From Bacteroidales bacterium (GTDB lineage: Bacteria > Bacteroidota > Bacteroidia > Bacteroidales > Muribaculaceae): a stretch of DNA of 64,000 nt. The notes below the pieces were generated by a model that was given only the letters and a program-made list of their open reading frames with translations, had not been told where the DNA came from and made no database searches. Positions 8,922 to 18,272 of the stretch are shown piece by piece. A program made the translations under genes and the position numbers. Position 1 is the first letter of the stretch; every line of letters starts with the position of its first letter. The stretch is from positions 25,375 to 89,374 of the forward strand of contig JAQXRH010000030.1 in assembly GCA_029218425.1 (NCBI GenBank), read 5' to 3'.

Positions 8922-10121
8922 CTATCTCCCATTGTACATCATATCGTAATACTTCTGGTAATCGCCCGACACCACATCGGCCACCCATTGCTGATTGTCA
9001 AGATACCATTTCAACGTCTTGCGTATTCCTTCCACAAACGGTGTCTCGGGATACCATCCCAATTCAGTGGCTATCTTTGTCGGATCTATCGCATAACGCA
9101 TATCATGCCCTGGCCTATCTGCCACGTAGGTTATCAACTCGTCATTTATTTCCTCTGGCGCTATGGCAAATATCTCGCGATACTTAGGCTCGGACTCAAG
9201 CATCTCCCTTACAATCCTGATTATCGTTTTGACGATGTTGATATTGCTTTCCTCGTTAAATCCTCCTATATTATAGACTTCTCCTATACGGCCTTTGCGC
9301 AACACCATGTCTATCCCCTTGGCATGGTCTGCCACGTAGAGCCAATCTCTCACGTTCTCCCCCTTGCCGTACACCGGCAATTTCTTCCCCTCTGTGATAT
9401 TCTTGATTATCAGCGGTATAAGTTTCTCTGGAAAGTGATACGGGCCGTAATTGTTGGAGCAACGTGTTATGTTGACGGGCATCCCGTAGGTCTCGTGATA
9501 CGCCATTGTCAACATGTCGGCCGCTGTCTTCGACGCCGAATATGGCGACCGTGGTGCAAGCGGCGTTGCCTCGGTGAAAAATTTGTCACCGAATGTCTTC
9601 AAGTCGCTACGGCCTGCCACTACGCGCGCCACATCTTCGCTCAAATGCAATTCATGCGCCTCGGCATACGTCTTCTCCAACGACCCATACACCTCATCGG
9701 TAGATATCTGCAAAAATTTCTTCCCTTCTCGGTATTTTGGCTTCCCGTTTTCATCTTTGCCTTCACACCATGCCTTGCGAGCACAGTCAAGCATATTCTG
9801 CGCCCCAAGTATATTGGTCTCAAGAAACAACCGTGGATTGGTAATCGACCTGTCAACATGGCTCTCGGCAGCAAAATTCACCACATAGTCGGGGTCATAT
9901 TCCGCCATCAGCTTCTCCACCAATTCGCGGTCACCGATATCGCCCTTCACAAAGTTTACATTGTCTAATTCAAGCAACGGCTTTATTGTCATCAGATTTC
10001 CCGCATACGTAAGCACATCCAATATCAACACATCTACTTCATTGCCATACGTCTTGATAAGGTAATCCACAAAGTTGCTACCGATAAATCCGGCGCCTCC
10101 CGTTACCAGATATTTTTTCAT
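8922..10121 (-). CDS. rmlB: dTDP-glucose 4,6-dehydratase
   Basis: A 399-residue extended SDR enzyme. It has the NAD loop GGAGFIGSN (8-16), the catalytic TDE triplet (141-143) and YSASK with Y194 and K198. It is about 40 residues longer than typical RmlB because of insertions at about 115-135 and 147-185, a feature common in Bacteroidales copies. It converts dTDP-glucose to dTDP-4-keto-6-deoxyglucose, the branch point for rhamnose and 3-amino-3,6-dideoxyhexoses. It is the first gene of the four-gene set rmlB-rmlA-wxcM-degT, all on the minus strand with short gaps. Confidence 0.93.
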   Translation of the reverse strand: MKKYLVTGGAGFIGSNFVDYLIKTYGNEVDVLILDVLTYAGNLMTIKPLLELDNVNFVKGDIGDRELVEKLMAEYDPDYVVNFAAESHVDRSITNPRLFLETNILGAQNMLDCARKAWCEGKDENGKPKYREGKKFLQISTDEVYGSLEKTYAEAHELHLSEDVARVVAGRSDLKTFGDKFFTEATPLAPRSPYSASKTAADMLTMAYHETYGMPVNITRCSNNYGPYHFPEKLIPLIIKNITEGKKLPVYGKGENVRDWLYVADHAKGIDMVLRKGRIGEVYNIGGFNEESNINIVKTIIRIVREMLESEPKYREIFAIAPEEINDELITYVADRPGHDMRYAIDPTKIATELGWYPETPFVEGIRKTLKWYLDNQQWVADVVSGDYQKYYDMMYNGR

Positions 10122-10227
10122 AATATCTTCGTATTTTTCTTATAAAATTCTGTTTAATATGTTTTATAATATTTCCCCACCCCGTTCACCGACGCTTTTA
10201 ATCTATTTTATATAATCCATTTTCGCA

Positions 10228-11895
10228 TCAGCGGTAGAGGTATCGCTTTATCGAGCGCTTCGGCGTCTTCTCAAATTCATTGGGTATAAGCTGTATGTGC
10301 TCAATCCGTTCGTACGGCGCCACTATCTTGTTCAAGTCCTGACGCACGCCCTCCATTATTGGCTCCATGTCAACTATTGTAAGCTTCTCGCGGTCCATCT
10401 GCTCGTAGTCGGGATAGACTATCGCTATCAACCCCTTGCCTCGTTCCACCACAAGGCTCTCACTCACGTAAGGCATATTGTTGAGCTTCGACTCTATCTC
10501 CTCAGGATATACATTCTGTCCGCTTGCCGTCAATATCATTGTCTTATACCTCCCCCTGATAAACAAGGTCCCATTCTCGCTGCGCACTCCCATATCTCCC
10601 GTATGAAGCCACCCATCTTCATCAAGCACTCCAGCTGTTGCTTCTTGGTTCTTATAATACCCGGCCATCACGTTCTGTCCTTTGACGCATATCTCTCCAG
10701 GTATTGTCTCCGGATCTTCCGATTCTATCTTCGACTGCATGATTCCCGGCAACGTCATCCCGCACGACTGTGGCACAAACTCCCGCCACGGCGTGTAGCT
10801 AATAAGTGGCCCGCACTCTGTCATGCCATAGCCTACCGTGAACGGAAACTTTATTCTATGCAAAAACTCCTCTACCTCTTTGTTGAGCGGAGCTCCCCCC
10901 ACTATCACCTCCTCAAACTCTCCCCCGAATGCTTCTACCAACCTGCTGCGTATCTTCCCATATATCGCCTTGTCAAGAAACGGTATCGCAAGTGCCCATC
11001 GCATCGGCTGCTTCGTTATCATCGGCACTATCTGATTCTTGTATATCTTCTCAAGCACCAACGGAACAGTCACTATTAGATTGGGCTTAACTTCTCGCAT
11101 AGCTTTCACCAGCAATTTCGGCGACGGCAACCGCCCGAACAACGTGATATGCGACCCGGTCGCCAACGGCGTCAACATGTCAAACGCACACCCGTAGGCA
11201 TGCGCCAACGGCAAGAACGACAACACCCGCGACCCTGGATAATGCAAACGCGAATTAATGCCGAACACCACATTGCCCGCAAGGTTGTCAAACGTCAACA
11301 TCACCCCCTTCGAAAATCCCGTAGTCCCCGACGTATAGTTCAACTCCGCAATCGCATGCTTATCAAGGATGGCATACTTCACATCCTCGCGACTAAACCC
11401 ATTGCGATAGCGCGACTTCAGCTTCCGTGTCAAGTTCTTTAGCACTCGCGAAGGCATCTGTTCCTGGTCTCCGCGCTCGGCAAGCACTCTTCGTGTATCC
11501 AACGACAACGCTGCCTTCAACGCCGGCATCTCATCGAAATCAAGATTTTCAAACACCGAATTGCTCACAAACAGCAACACCGCGTCCGAATGATTGATGA
11601 TATGCTGTGCGTCCTGAGCATTAAAATCCTGAAGCACTGGCACTATCACCGCCCCATAGGTTATCGTCGCAATATACGCTGTGACCCACGTCGTTTTATT
11701 CCTTCCGCACAACGCTATCTTATCGCCAGCCTTTACACCCTGGCTCTCGAAAAATATATGCAATCGCGCTATGCGCTTTGCCAATTCTCCGTAGGTGATT
11801 GTCGACCCATTATCTCCATAATCGCTAAGCGCCGGCAATGCCCAATTTTTCTTAAAACTTTCGGCATATATTGCGGTCAAATCTTCTTTTACCAT
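10228..11895 (-). CDS. Long-chain fatty acid CoA ligase-like AMP-binding enzyme
   Basis: A 555-residue ANL-superfamily adenylate-forming enzyme. The P-loop-like motif YTSGTTGFSKGV is at about 187-198, YGMTECGPLIS and the GWLHTGD motif follow, and the hinge/A10 region FIRGRYKTMILTASGQNVYPEEIE is intact. The family activates fatty acids to acyl-AMP and then acyl-CoA; no peptidyl-carrier domain is fused. Related Bacteroidales proteins are annotated as long-chain fatty acid CoA ligases; the physiological acid is unknown. It stands between rmlB (106 bp) and threonine ammonia-lyase (94 bp), all on the minus strand. Confidence 0.83.
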   Translation of the reverse strand: MVKEDLTAIYAESFKKNWALPALSDYGDNGSTITYGELAKRIARLHIFFESQGVKAGDKIALCGRNKTTWVTAYIATITYGAVIVPVLQDFNAQDAQHIINHSDAVLLFVSNSVFENLDFDEMPALKAALSLDTRRVLAERGDQEQMPSRVLKNLTRKLKSRYRNGFSREDVKYAILDKHAIAELNYTSGTTGFSKGVMLTFDNLAGNVVFGINSRLHYPGSRVLSFLPLAHAYGCAFDMLTPLATGSHITLFGRLPSPKLLVKAMREVKPNLIVTVPLVLEKIYKNQIVPMITKQPMRWALAIPFLDKAIYGKIRSRLVEAFGGEFEEVIVGGAPLNKEVEEFLHRIKFPFTVGYGMTECGPLISYTPWREFVPQSCGMTLPGIMQSKIESEDPETIPGEICVKGQNVMAGYYKNQEATAGVLDEDGWLHTGDMGVRSENGTLFIRGRYKTMILTASGQNVYPEEIESKLNNMPYVSESLVVERGKGLIAIVYPDYEQMDREKLTIVDMEPIMEGVRQDLNKIVAPYERIEHIQLIPNEFEKTPKRSIKRYLYR

Positions 11896-11989
11896 ATCGC
11901 TAATGTGTATCTCTGCTTGGTCTTGATTTAAGTTTGCTTTCTCGTAAATTTGTCACCCACATTTCGCTCTCCCCCTGGCCTACTTGTTA

Positions 11990-13198
11990 TCAATATCCGT
12001 CAATCACCGGGAAGCCGGCATCCTCAAGCGCTTTCTTTATCTGCGCAACATGGTCACGGTCGCGCGTCTCCATCTCCACGTGCAACGAACACGAATTTAT
12101 ATGGTTGGTGGCCTTCGTGCGCTCATGCGTCACCGAGATGATATTGCCGCCATTACGGCCTATAATCTCGCTCACCGCCGACAACTGTCCCGGCTTGTCA
12201 TCAAGTTCAAGCGTCAACATGCACATGCGTCCGCCCATCATCATACCGCGCGTTATCACTCGGTTCAATATCGTAACATCGATATTACCACCCGACACCA
12301 AGCACACTACCTTCTTACCCTTGACGGGCAACTTATCAAACATTACCGCTGCCACAGCCGTCGCCCCAGCCCCCTCGGCTATCAGCTTCTGTTTCTCTAT
12401 CAACGCCAATATCGCCGCCGATATCTCATCATCCGACACCGTCACCACCTCGTCGACATACTCGCGGCACATCTCAAACGTATTGATGCCCGGCTCTTTT
12501 ACCGCTATACCATCGGCTATCGTCGACACACTGTCAAGATGCACCGACTTATCCTCAGTCAACGACCGCTGCATCGACGGCGCTCCCGACGCCTGTACGC
12601 CATAAACCTTAATATCCGGACGCAATGTCTTCACAGCAAACGCCACTCCCGATATCAGCCCCCCACCTCCTATCGGAACTACTATCGCCTCTACATCCTG
12701 CAATTCCTCAATTATCTCCAACCCTATCGTCCCCTGGCCAGCTATGACCAACGGGTCGTCAAAAGGATGCACAAACGTGTAACCATACTCTTCCTTAAGC
12801 TCCAACGCTTTCTTATATGCATCGTCATATACTCCCGGAACAAGGCAAACCTCCGCTCCAAATCGCTTCGTAGCCTCTATCTTGGATATCGGAGCTCCCG
12901 CCGGCAAACATATCAGCGCCTTTATGCCATTATGCTTGGCTCCCAATGCCACGCCCTGCGCGTGATTGCCTGCCGAACAGGCTATCACTCCTCGCGACTT
13001 CTCCTCCTCCGACAACTGCGATATCTTGTAATATGCACCGCGCAACTTGAACGACCCGGTATACTGCAAATTCTCCGGCTTCAGATACACCGTGCATTCC
13101 TTCGACAAATCTGTCGGACCTATTATCTTCGGATGACGAGCCACATCCTTAAGCACCTGCTGGGCCTTATATATCTCGCTAATCTTTAATGCTGACAT
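11990..13198 (-). CDS. ilvA: Threonine ammonia-lyase with ACT domain
   Basis: A 402-residue PLP enzyme of the short threonine dehydratase type. The PLP lysine is K51 in SFKLRGAYYK, the phosphate-binding glycine loop is PIGGGGLISG, and a single C-terminal ACT domain begins about residue 325 (LTLELDDKPGQLSAVSEII). It deaminates threonine to 2-oxobutyrate, the first step to isoleucine or a catabolic route. The single ACT-like domain and length match the roughly 400-residue bacterial form. The leuACDB genes of the neighbouring branched-chain pathway are 28 kb away; no ilv operon is present here. Confidence 0.9.
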   Translation of the reverse strand: MSALKISEIYKAQQVLKDVARHPKIIGPTDLSKECTVYLKPENLQYTGSFKLRGAYYKISQLSEEEKSRGVIACSAGNHAQGVALGAKHNGIKALICLPAGAPISKIEATKRFGAEVCLVPGVYDDAYKKALELKEEYGYTFVHPFDDPLVIAGQGTIGLEIIEELQDVEAIVVPIGGGGLISGVAFAVKTLRPDIKVYGVQASGAPSMQRSLTEDKSVHLDSVSTIADGIAVKEPGINTFEMCREYVDEVVTVSDDEISAAILALIEKQKLIAEGAGATAVAAVMFDKLPVKGKKVVCLVSGGNIDVTILNRVITRGMMMGGRMCMLTLELDDKPGQLSAVSEIIGRNGGNIISVTHERTKATNHINSCSLHVEMETRDRDHVAQIKKALEDAGFPVIDGY

Positions 13199-13294
13199 TT
13201 CTATGGTGACTTTTTTATTGTTATTTCTTAGTTGTTACTATTAGCCTCCCGCCTGGGATGCTTAGGTAAATCGCTATTCACAATTTTTATAATG

Positions 13295-13302
13295 CAAAAA
13301 TA
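13295..13302 (-). promoter_or_regulatory. Candidate -7 element for ilvA
   Basis: Minus strand reads TATTTTTG, matching TAnnTTTG, about 97 bp upstream of the ilvA ATG. No good TTTG at the expected -33 position was found. Between 13199 and 13430 I see no gene; a short A6-G/C-T6 inverted repeat (13382-13404) may help end the SPOR-gene transcript. Confidence 0.4.
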
Positions 13303-13430
13303 ATAAATGATACGCAAATTTACCACATCACCACCATAAAAATGCGCCAAAATCATACACTCCCTTAATTAATAATCAATTAAAAAAGCGTAGCGTCCTT
13401 TTTTCAAAATGAAAACATAGCTGGACTGCG

Positions 13431-14048
13431 TTATCGCCTATTGGAGGCGCGAAGTATCATCGGAAAACCGTCGCCCAACTTCACCGGCGACGACACCCTC
13501 ACGCTATCCGCCACGCCACGTGCCTCACCCAAGTCGGTCGTCGAACGCAAGACGACATAATACAACGGCTCGCCCGTCTCCACAATAATCGCACCGTGAT
13601 AACCTCCTTCGTCCATGCGCTTGCGCATCGACTTTGCATGAAACAGCTGCTTGAACCTCCCCACCACCACATTGTATTTTTTCAACTGACTCGCTGTGAA
13701 ACCGGCCTCCTCTGTTGCCGTAACATACTCCACAACCACATTGACAGTATCACCCCCCGTCACTATCTTCTCCTCTCGGCTCATCTCCCTCACTCGCGTA
13801 TATATCGTACTCTCAGCCTCTTCCCCCTTTTTCTCCATAGCCTTATCGTACGCTTTCTTGTAATTCTCCTCATTTGTACCGCACCCCATCATCATCCCGG
13901 CCATCGCCACCATCATCCCTATGATGGCGCTCTTTCCCGTCAAGCCACTAAATATGCGCTTGCGCAGACCCTTGCATCCGCTCCCCATATTACCACCGAA
14001 GCACACCTTGTTGCTACCGATGCCCATCTTCTCCTTTTCCTCTTTCAT
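13431..14048 (-). CDS. SPOR-domain-like putative lipoprotein
   Basis: A 205-residue protein with a hydrophobic stretch IIGMMVAMAGMMMGC ending in a possible lipidated Cys56, then a polar linker, then about 80 C-terminal residues (YNVVVGRFKQLFHAKSMRKR... YYVVLRSTTDLGEA) with the beta-alpha-beta pattern of SPOR domains, which bind denuded septal peptidoglycan. It is probably anchored in the membrane facing the periplasm. The lipobox is weak (MMGC), and the true start may be a downstream Met (for example residue 21), because the region before the hydrophobic segment is long. Role in division or cell-wall binding is inference. Confidence 0.65.
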   Translation of the reverse strand: MKEEKEKMGIGSNKVCFGGNMGSGCKGLRKRIFSGLTGKSAIIGMMVAMAGMMMGCGTNEENYKKAYDKAMEKKGEEAESTIYTRVREMSREEKIVTGGDTVNVVVEYVTATEEAGFTASQLKKYNVVVGRFKQLFHAKSMRKRMDEGGYHGAIIVETGEPLYYVVLRSTTDLGEARGVADSVRVSSPVKLGDGFPMILRASNRR

Positions 14049-14079
14049 CTTCTATAAGTTTTAGATTACAACCACCTTA

Positions 14080-14194
14080 TGCATCCGTCCTCCGAGTTTT
14101 GCTACTGGGACAGTTGTTGGACTGCTCCATTTTGCATCCGTCTTCCGAGTTTTGCTACTCGGGCAGTTGTAGAACTGCGCCATTTTGCATCCGA
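14080..14194. repeat. 53-bp tandem repeat, two full copies plus a start of a third
   Basis: Copies start at 14080, 14133 and 14186 with TGCATCCG. Each full unit contains two small inverted repeats: CCGAG/CTCGG (intact in copy 2) and CAGTT/AACTG. Located between the SPOR lipoprotein gene start and the tRNA-Val terminator. Confidence 0.85.
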
Positions 14195-14208
14195 TGCTTT
14201 AAAACACT

Positions 14209-14242
14209 AAAGCCATCAACCCGTGTAAGTTGATGGCTTTTT
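14209..14242 (-). terminator. Terminator downstream of tRNA-Val
   Basis: Perfect 12-bp stem (AAAGCCATCAAC with GTTGATGGCTTT), 8-base loop. It lies 8 bp beyond the 3' end of the minus-strand tRNA; the U-run is better on the plus strand (TTTTT), so it may act in both directions. Confidence 0.75.
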
Positions 14243-14249
14243 ACTGAGG

Positions 14250-14324
14250 TGGGCGCTGAGGGATTCGAACCCCCGACCCTCTGCTTGTAAGGCAGATGCT
14301 CTGAACCAGCTGAGCTAAGCGCCC
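14250..14324 (-). tRNA. tRNA-Val (anticodon UAC)
   Basis: Minus strand folds as a full cloverleaf: acceptor GGGCGCU pairing with AGCGCCC, D-loop AGCUCAGCUGGUUCAGAGC, anticodon loop CUUACAA with UAC at 14289-14287, and T-arm GGGGGUUCGAAUCCCUC. The 3' CCA is not fully encoded (ACC then T), so it must be added. It has its own promoter about 20 bp upstream and a strong hairpin downstream, so it is a monocistronic tRNA gene. Confidence 0.96.
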
Positions 14325-14344
14325 TCTTTTGCTGAATTGCGTTG

Positions 14345-14375
14345 CAAAGGTACGACTTTTTTTTTACCCACCAAA
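14345..14375 (-). promoter_or_regulatory. Promoter of tRNA-Val
   Basis: Minus strand has TTTG (14375-14372), 19 bases, then TACCTTTG (14352-14345): a full match to the Bacteroidetes primary-sigma promoter. Confidence 0.8.
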
Positions 14376-14437
14376 CTTTTCAACCACTTTTTTCCAAATT
14401 TCTTCAAAAATGGTCACAAAAATTACACAAAGAATGC

Positions 14438-15229
14438 CTACATGAGCTTCACTACTGTGGCGATGCGGCCCGACTTCACCCCCTGACGTCGCGCCGAAAA
14501 CAAGCGGTCATCACATCGGCTGCACAACCGGCTTACAGCCACCCTGTCGCTTCCCACTCCGGCTTCCGACAATGCCACCATCGCCGCTTCTCGCAAATCG
14601 ACATGCGGTTTCTCACCACATCGTCTTCTCACCACTGCGGCACCAAATCGCTTTTCAAATCGCTCGGCAAACTGTTCATCTACCTCGTAGCAATCGCCGC
14701 ATATGCTGGGCCCTATGGCCACATGCAGCGACCCGCGCACAGCTCCGAGCCGTTCCATAGCCGCCACCGTTGCCTCCACTATGCCGCCATATAGGCCCCG
14801 CCATCCCCCATGGGCTATGCCTACCACCCCATTATCGCTGGCATTGAACACTATAGGCAAGCAATCTGCCGTATTGACCACCAATGCCACATCGCGCCGC
14901 CTACTCACCAGCGCATCGACCGACTCAAGGCAAGGCTCTTCATCGCCTATCACGGCCACATTGATTGAATGGGTTTGGCGCGGAATAATCAAGCGTTGCA
15001 TTTCCACACCGACATAATCAGCCAATTCCTTGCGGCACTGCGCTATATGCTCGGGGGTATCCCCAGTGTAATGGCACACGCTGAAGCCCTCATAATTACC
15101 TCCGCCATATATGCCGTCAACACCGTTGTCTGACGAGGCGACATGGCCGCGATGCCCATGCGACACATCTCCGCGCATGGTGCTGAACGCCATCGCGCCC
15201 TCTCCCACATCAAGCCGCTCTATATCCAT
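14438..15229 (-). CDS. pgeF: Laccase-domain purine nucleoside phosphorylase (YfiH/PgeF family)
   Basis: A 263-residue member of the multicopper-oxidase-like laccase-domain family. The metal and active-site motifs are all present: QTHSINV (His), NTADCLPI (Cys) and AHGGWRG (His), followed by IGPSICGDCYEV. Family members act on purine nucleosides or, in E. coli, remove a wrong L-Ser from UDP-MurNAc (PgeF); which activity applies here is unknown. It starts 3 bp after the stop of obg on the same strand, so it is almost certainly co-transcribed with obg and the nonulosonate genes upstream. Confidence 0.85.
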   Translation of the reverse strand: MDIERLDVGEGAMAFSTMRGDVSHGHRGHVASSDNGVDGIYGGGNYEGFSVCHYTGDTPEHIAQCRKELADYVGVEMQRLIIPRQTHSINVAVIGDEEPCLESVDALVSRRRDVALVVNTADCLPIVFNASDNGVVGIAHGGWRGLYGGIVEATVAAMERLGAVRGSLHVAIGPSICGDCYEVDEQFAERFEKRFGAAVVRRRCGEKPHVDLREAAMVALSEAGVGSDRVAVSRLCSRCDDRLFSARRQGVKSGRIATVVKLM

Positions 15230-15232
15230 AGC

Positions 15233-16465
15233 CTACTTTCCTTCAGCCTCGTCGTAATCGGCGCCGTCGCCGTCATCATAATCATCTTCCGCACTTTCGT
15301 CAGGCTCCACATCGTCGCCATATTCCCAACCTATTTCTTCCCAGTCCTCTTCCTCTACGAACTCGTCATCGTCGACAGGTGTCGGTTCGAAGATAAACTC
15401 ATCCTCCTCTTTGACGCGATGATTCATATCGAGCGGACGGTGGGTAATAGGCAACGGCTCTATGCGGTTGCGGTCATCGACAATCGTCGACCATAATATG
15501 TCCTTCAGCTCCGTAAGCCCCTGCCCCGTCACCGCCGAAATAAATACCGACGGCAACCCTTCGGGCAATGTCTTAGCCATCTCTTCCATCAGCTCCTCGT
15601 CGAGCATATCGCTCTTCGACACCGCCAATACTCGCGGCTTATCGGCCAACTGGGGGTTGAACTGCTCCACCTCATTCACAAGTATCTGATACTGTGCGGC
15701 AATATCATCGGCATCGGCCGGCACCATAAACAGCAGCACGGCATTGCGCTCTATATGGCGCAAGAACCTCAGCCCCAGGCCGCGTCCCTCGCTCGCCCCT
15801 TCAATGATACCGGGGATGTCGGCCATCACAAACGACCTGCCGCCACGGTAGCTTACGATGCCAAGTTGCGGCTCCATAGTGGTAAACGGATAGTCGGCTA
15901 TCTTGGGCCTTGCCTCCGACAATGCCGACAGCAGGGTCGACTTCCCGGCATTGGGGAAACCTACCAATCCCACATCAGCGAGCAGTTTCAACTCCAATAC
16001 CACGCTTTTCTCTATCGCCGGTTCGCCCGGTTGTGCATATCGCGGGGTGCGATTGGTAGCCGATTTGAAATGCCAGTTACCGAGGCCGCCGCGGCCGCCG
16101 CGCAACAATTTCACTTCCTGCTCGTGGTCGGTCACCTCGCACAGATACTCGCCGCTATCGGCATCGTAGACCACGGTGCCACAAGGCACTGTGATGATTA
16201 CGTCTTCGCCGTCCTTGCCCGAACTGCGACATTCCGAACCGCTCTCTCCGTTGCCGGCGAAAATATGCCTGCGGTAGCGCAATGGCAACAAGGTCCACAT
16301 ATTGCGGTCGCCTCGCAATATGATATGTCCGCCGCGGCCGCCATCGCCGCCATCGGGCCCGCCTTTGGGCACATACTTGGCACGATGGAAATGGCGCGAC
16401 CCGGCACCACCTTTGCCTGAACGGCACAATATCTTCACATAATCTATAAAATTAGATTCCGCCAT
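15233..16465 (-). CDS. obg: GTPase Obg/CgtA
   Basis: A 410-residue protein with the glycine-rich N-terminal Obg domain (about 1-158, including [12 protein letters not shown]), then a GTPase domain with G1 GFPNAGKST (169-177), G3 DIPG and G4 SKSD. The C-terminus is a long acidic tail ([15 protein letters not shown]... to residue 410), as in other Bacteroidetes. Obg binds the 50S subunit and is needed for ribosome maturation and stress control. It begins 17 bp after the CBS-nucleotidyltransferase gene. Its position behind nonulosonic-acid genes rather than adk is unusual. Confidence 0.95.
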   Translation of the reverse strand: MAESNFIDYVKILCRSGKGGAGSRHFHRAKYVPKGGPDGGDGGRGGHIILRGDRNMWTLLPLRYRRHIFAGNGESGSECRSSGKDGEDVIITVPCGTVVYDADSGEYLCEVTDHEQEVKLLRGGRGGLGNWHFKSATNRTPRYAQPGEPAIEKSVVLELKLLADVGLVGFPNAGKSTLLSALSEARPKIADYPFTTMEPQLGIVSYRGGRSFVMADIPGIIEGASEGRGLGLRFLRHIERNAVLLFMVPADADDIAAQYQILVNEVEQFNPQLADKPRVLAVSKSDMLDEELMEEMAKTLPEGLPSVFISAVTGQGLTELKDILWSTIVDDRNRIEPLPITHRPLDMNHRVKEEDEFIFEPTPVDDDEFVEEEDWEEIGWEYGDDVEPDESAEDDYDDGDGADYDEAEGK

Positions 16466-16482
16466 ACTTTTTCTTTTGATAG

Positions 16483-17541
16483 TTACTTACTCTTCCTGCC
16501 ATGATATTTCATAATATCGGCTGCATGGCGGAAATCAGCCGGCGTGCCCACGTCAATCCATGTGCCGTTGATAGGGAAATACACTACTTTCAGGCCACGC
16601 GCCAACGCATCGTCAATCAAGTCGGTGGCATCGTAACGTCGGTCGGAAGGCACCATCGCCGCCGCTGCCTTCGATATCATATATATTCCTCCGTTGGCAT
16701 ACAGCGAATACGTGGGCTTCTCCTGCAATGACGTTATGCGGCTTCCTTCGGTCGACAATATGGCGTAAGGCACCGACACCGTGTAGGGTATCGCCGCCAC
16801 GGTGATATCGGCCTCTTCCTGACTGTGGCGTATATACATTTCATCAAGCTGAATGTCGGTAAGCAGGTCGGAATTCATCACCAAGATGGTGTCATTGCTC
16901 AACATAGGCAACGCATCGGCAAGCGCGCCTATAGTGCCGCGCGGCGTTTCCTCCCTGATTGTCTGCACTTTAATTCCTGCTACCGGCTTGGCAAAATGTT
17001 CATCAAGCTGTTCGGCGAGATAAGCCGTGCTCACCACCACCTCGTCTACGCCCACGGCGGCAAGCGCCTCAACATTGTAATCGATTATCGCCTTCCCCTC
17101 TATGGGCAGCAATGGCTTGGGCGTGGTCAGCGTCATAGGGCGCAACCGCTCCCCTTTGCCACCGGCCATTATCAGTGCGCTCAACGGCAGTAGCGAATGC
17201 ACCTTGTGCAGGTCGACTATCTTCACCAACCTGCCGGAGTCGTCGATTACCGGCAACAACCCTATCCCGGCGGCACGCATATCGCGGATGAATGTCACAT
17301 CCACACGGCTGACGTTCACAGAACGGAACGATCGGTTCATCACTTCACCGACGTTGCCGTCAAGCCCCACACCGCGTATCAGTGCCCGCCTCACATCGCC
17401 ATCGGTAACCGTTCCCACCGGGCGATGGGTGGCATCGGTCACTATGAGCGTCATCGTGTCGCCCGACAGACGGTCCAATCCTTCTATTGCCATCTTCACC
17501 GTAGCCGTCGACGCTATTATATGTCGTTCTATATCTTGCAT
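16483..17541 (-). CDS. CBS-domain sugar nucleotidyltransferase (PtmE/LegX-like)
   Basis: A 352-residue protein with two N-terminal CBS domains (about 1-115) joined to a nucleotidyltransferase domain starting [26 protein letters not shown] (from about 122), with the metal motif MNSDLLTD. This architecture matches PtmE (LegX) of Campylobacter, known to make GDP-glucosamine for legionaminic acid synthesis. Here it follows the CMP-sugar synthetase by 44 bp and precedes obg by 17 bp. The neighbours support a nonulosonate role, but other CBS-nucleotidyltransferases (for example for heptoses or capsule sugars) share the fold, so the substrate is inference. Confidence 0.75.
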   Translation of the reverse strand: MQDIERHIIASTATVKMAIEGLDRLSGDTMTLIVTDATHRPVGTVTDGDVRRALIRGVGLDGNVGEVMNRSFRSVNVSRVDVTFIRDMRAAGIGLLPVIDDSGRLVKIVDLHKVHSLLPLSALIMAGGKGERLRPMTLTTPKPLLPIEGKAIIDYNVEALAAVGVDEVVVSTAYLAEQLDEHFAKPVAGIKVQTIREETPRGTIGALADALPMLSNDTILVMNSDLLTDIQLDEMYIRHSQEEADITVAAIPYTVSVPYAILSTEGSRITSLQEKPTYSLYANGGIYMISKAAAAMVPSDRRYDATDLIDDALARGLKVVYFPINGTWIDVGTPADFRHAADIMKYHGRKSK

Positions 17542-17585
17542 ATCTGCAAAGTTACAATTTTTCCATTATTTCACTCCCCTATCGC

Positions 17586-18272
17586 TCACACTTTTTCACC
17601 GAGAAGGCTACTGGCGACTATCAAGTCAATAGGCGCATCAATGTCGATTGAGCGGTCGAAAGGCATCACGTAGGGGATGCGGCGGGGGAATGCACCCATA
17701 GGCATCTTCCTGATGCTCACCGGATTAATCACGTACACCGCACCATTGTACTCATAGGCGTGGGGCACATCCTGGCGCCGCGTGTACAGGCCATCGCCCT
17801 TGCTCACGTGCAGATACCCGGCATCGTCGGTTTCAAAACAGTTGTAATAGGGGTTGCTGCGAGCTTCGGCTACGCTCACCACCATGTCCACGCCGTCGTG
17901 ATACAGCCCCATGGCCCCGGCTATGTCGTCGGCGATGCGCAACGGCGATGTAGGTTGCAACAGCACCACGGCGTCGTAGTCCATCCCTTGCCGTTCCGCC
18001 CAGTCCATCACGTCAAGTATCACTTCACGCGACCCTGCCTTATCGGTAGCCAACTCGGCCGGACGCATGTACTCTACGTCGAGCCCGCATCGTCGCGCCA
18101 CGGCGGCTATCTCCTCGGAGTCGGTCGACAACACTATCCGCTCTTTCGGCGCTATCTCAAGCGCCGCCTTTATGCTGTAATCTATCAGCGGCCTTCCGTT
18201 GAGCGGCACGATATTCTTCTTCGGTATCCCTTTGCTGCCTCCACGGGCCGGGATTATTATCAATGGTTTCAT
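17586..18272 (-). CDS. CMP-nonulosonic acid (acylneuraminate) cytidylyltransferase
   Basis: A 228-residue enzyme starting MKPLIIIPARGGSKGIPKKN, the CTP-binding loop of the NeuA/LegF/PseF family, followed by LLQPTSPLR and the C-terminal metal-site motif SIDIDAPIDL. It activates sialic, legionaminic or pseudaminic acid to the CMP form. The start at 18272 overlaps the stop of the 2-epimerase gene (ATGA, 18272-18269), so I rejected an upstream extension of 14 codons. Given the 2-epimerase and PtmE-like partners, CMP-legionaminate is the most likely product; CMP-Neu5Ac cannot be ruled out. Confidence 0.87.
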   Translation of the reverse strand: MKPLIIIPARGGSKGIPKKNIVPLNGRPLIDYSIKAALEIAPKERIVLSTDSEEIAAVARRCGLDVEYMRPAELATDKAGSREVILDVMDWAERQGMDYDAVVLLQPTSPLRIADDIAGAMGLYHDGVDMVVSVAEARSNPYYNCFETDDAGYLHVSKGDGLYTRRQDVPHAYEYNGAVYVINPVSIRKMPMGAFPRRIPYVMPFDRSIDIDAPIDLIVASSLLGEKV

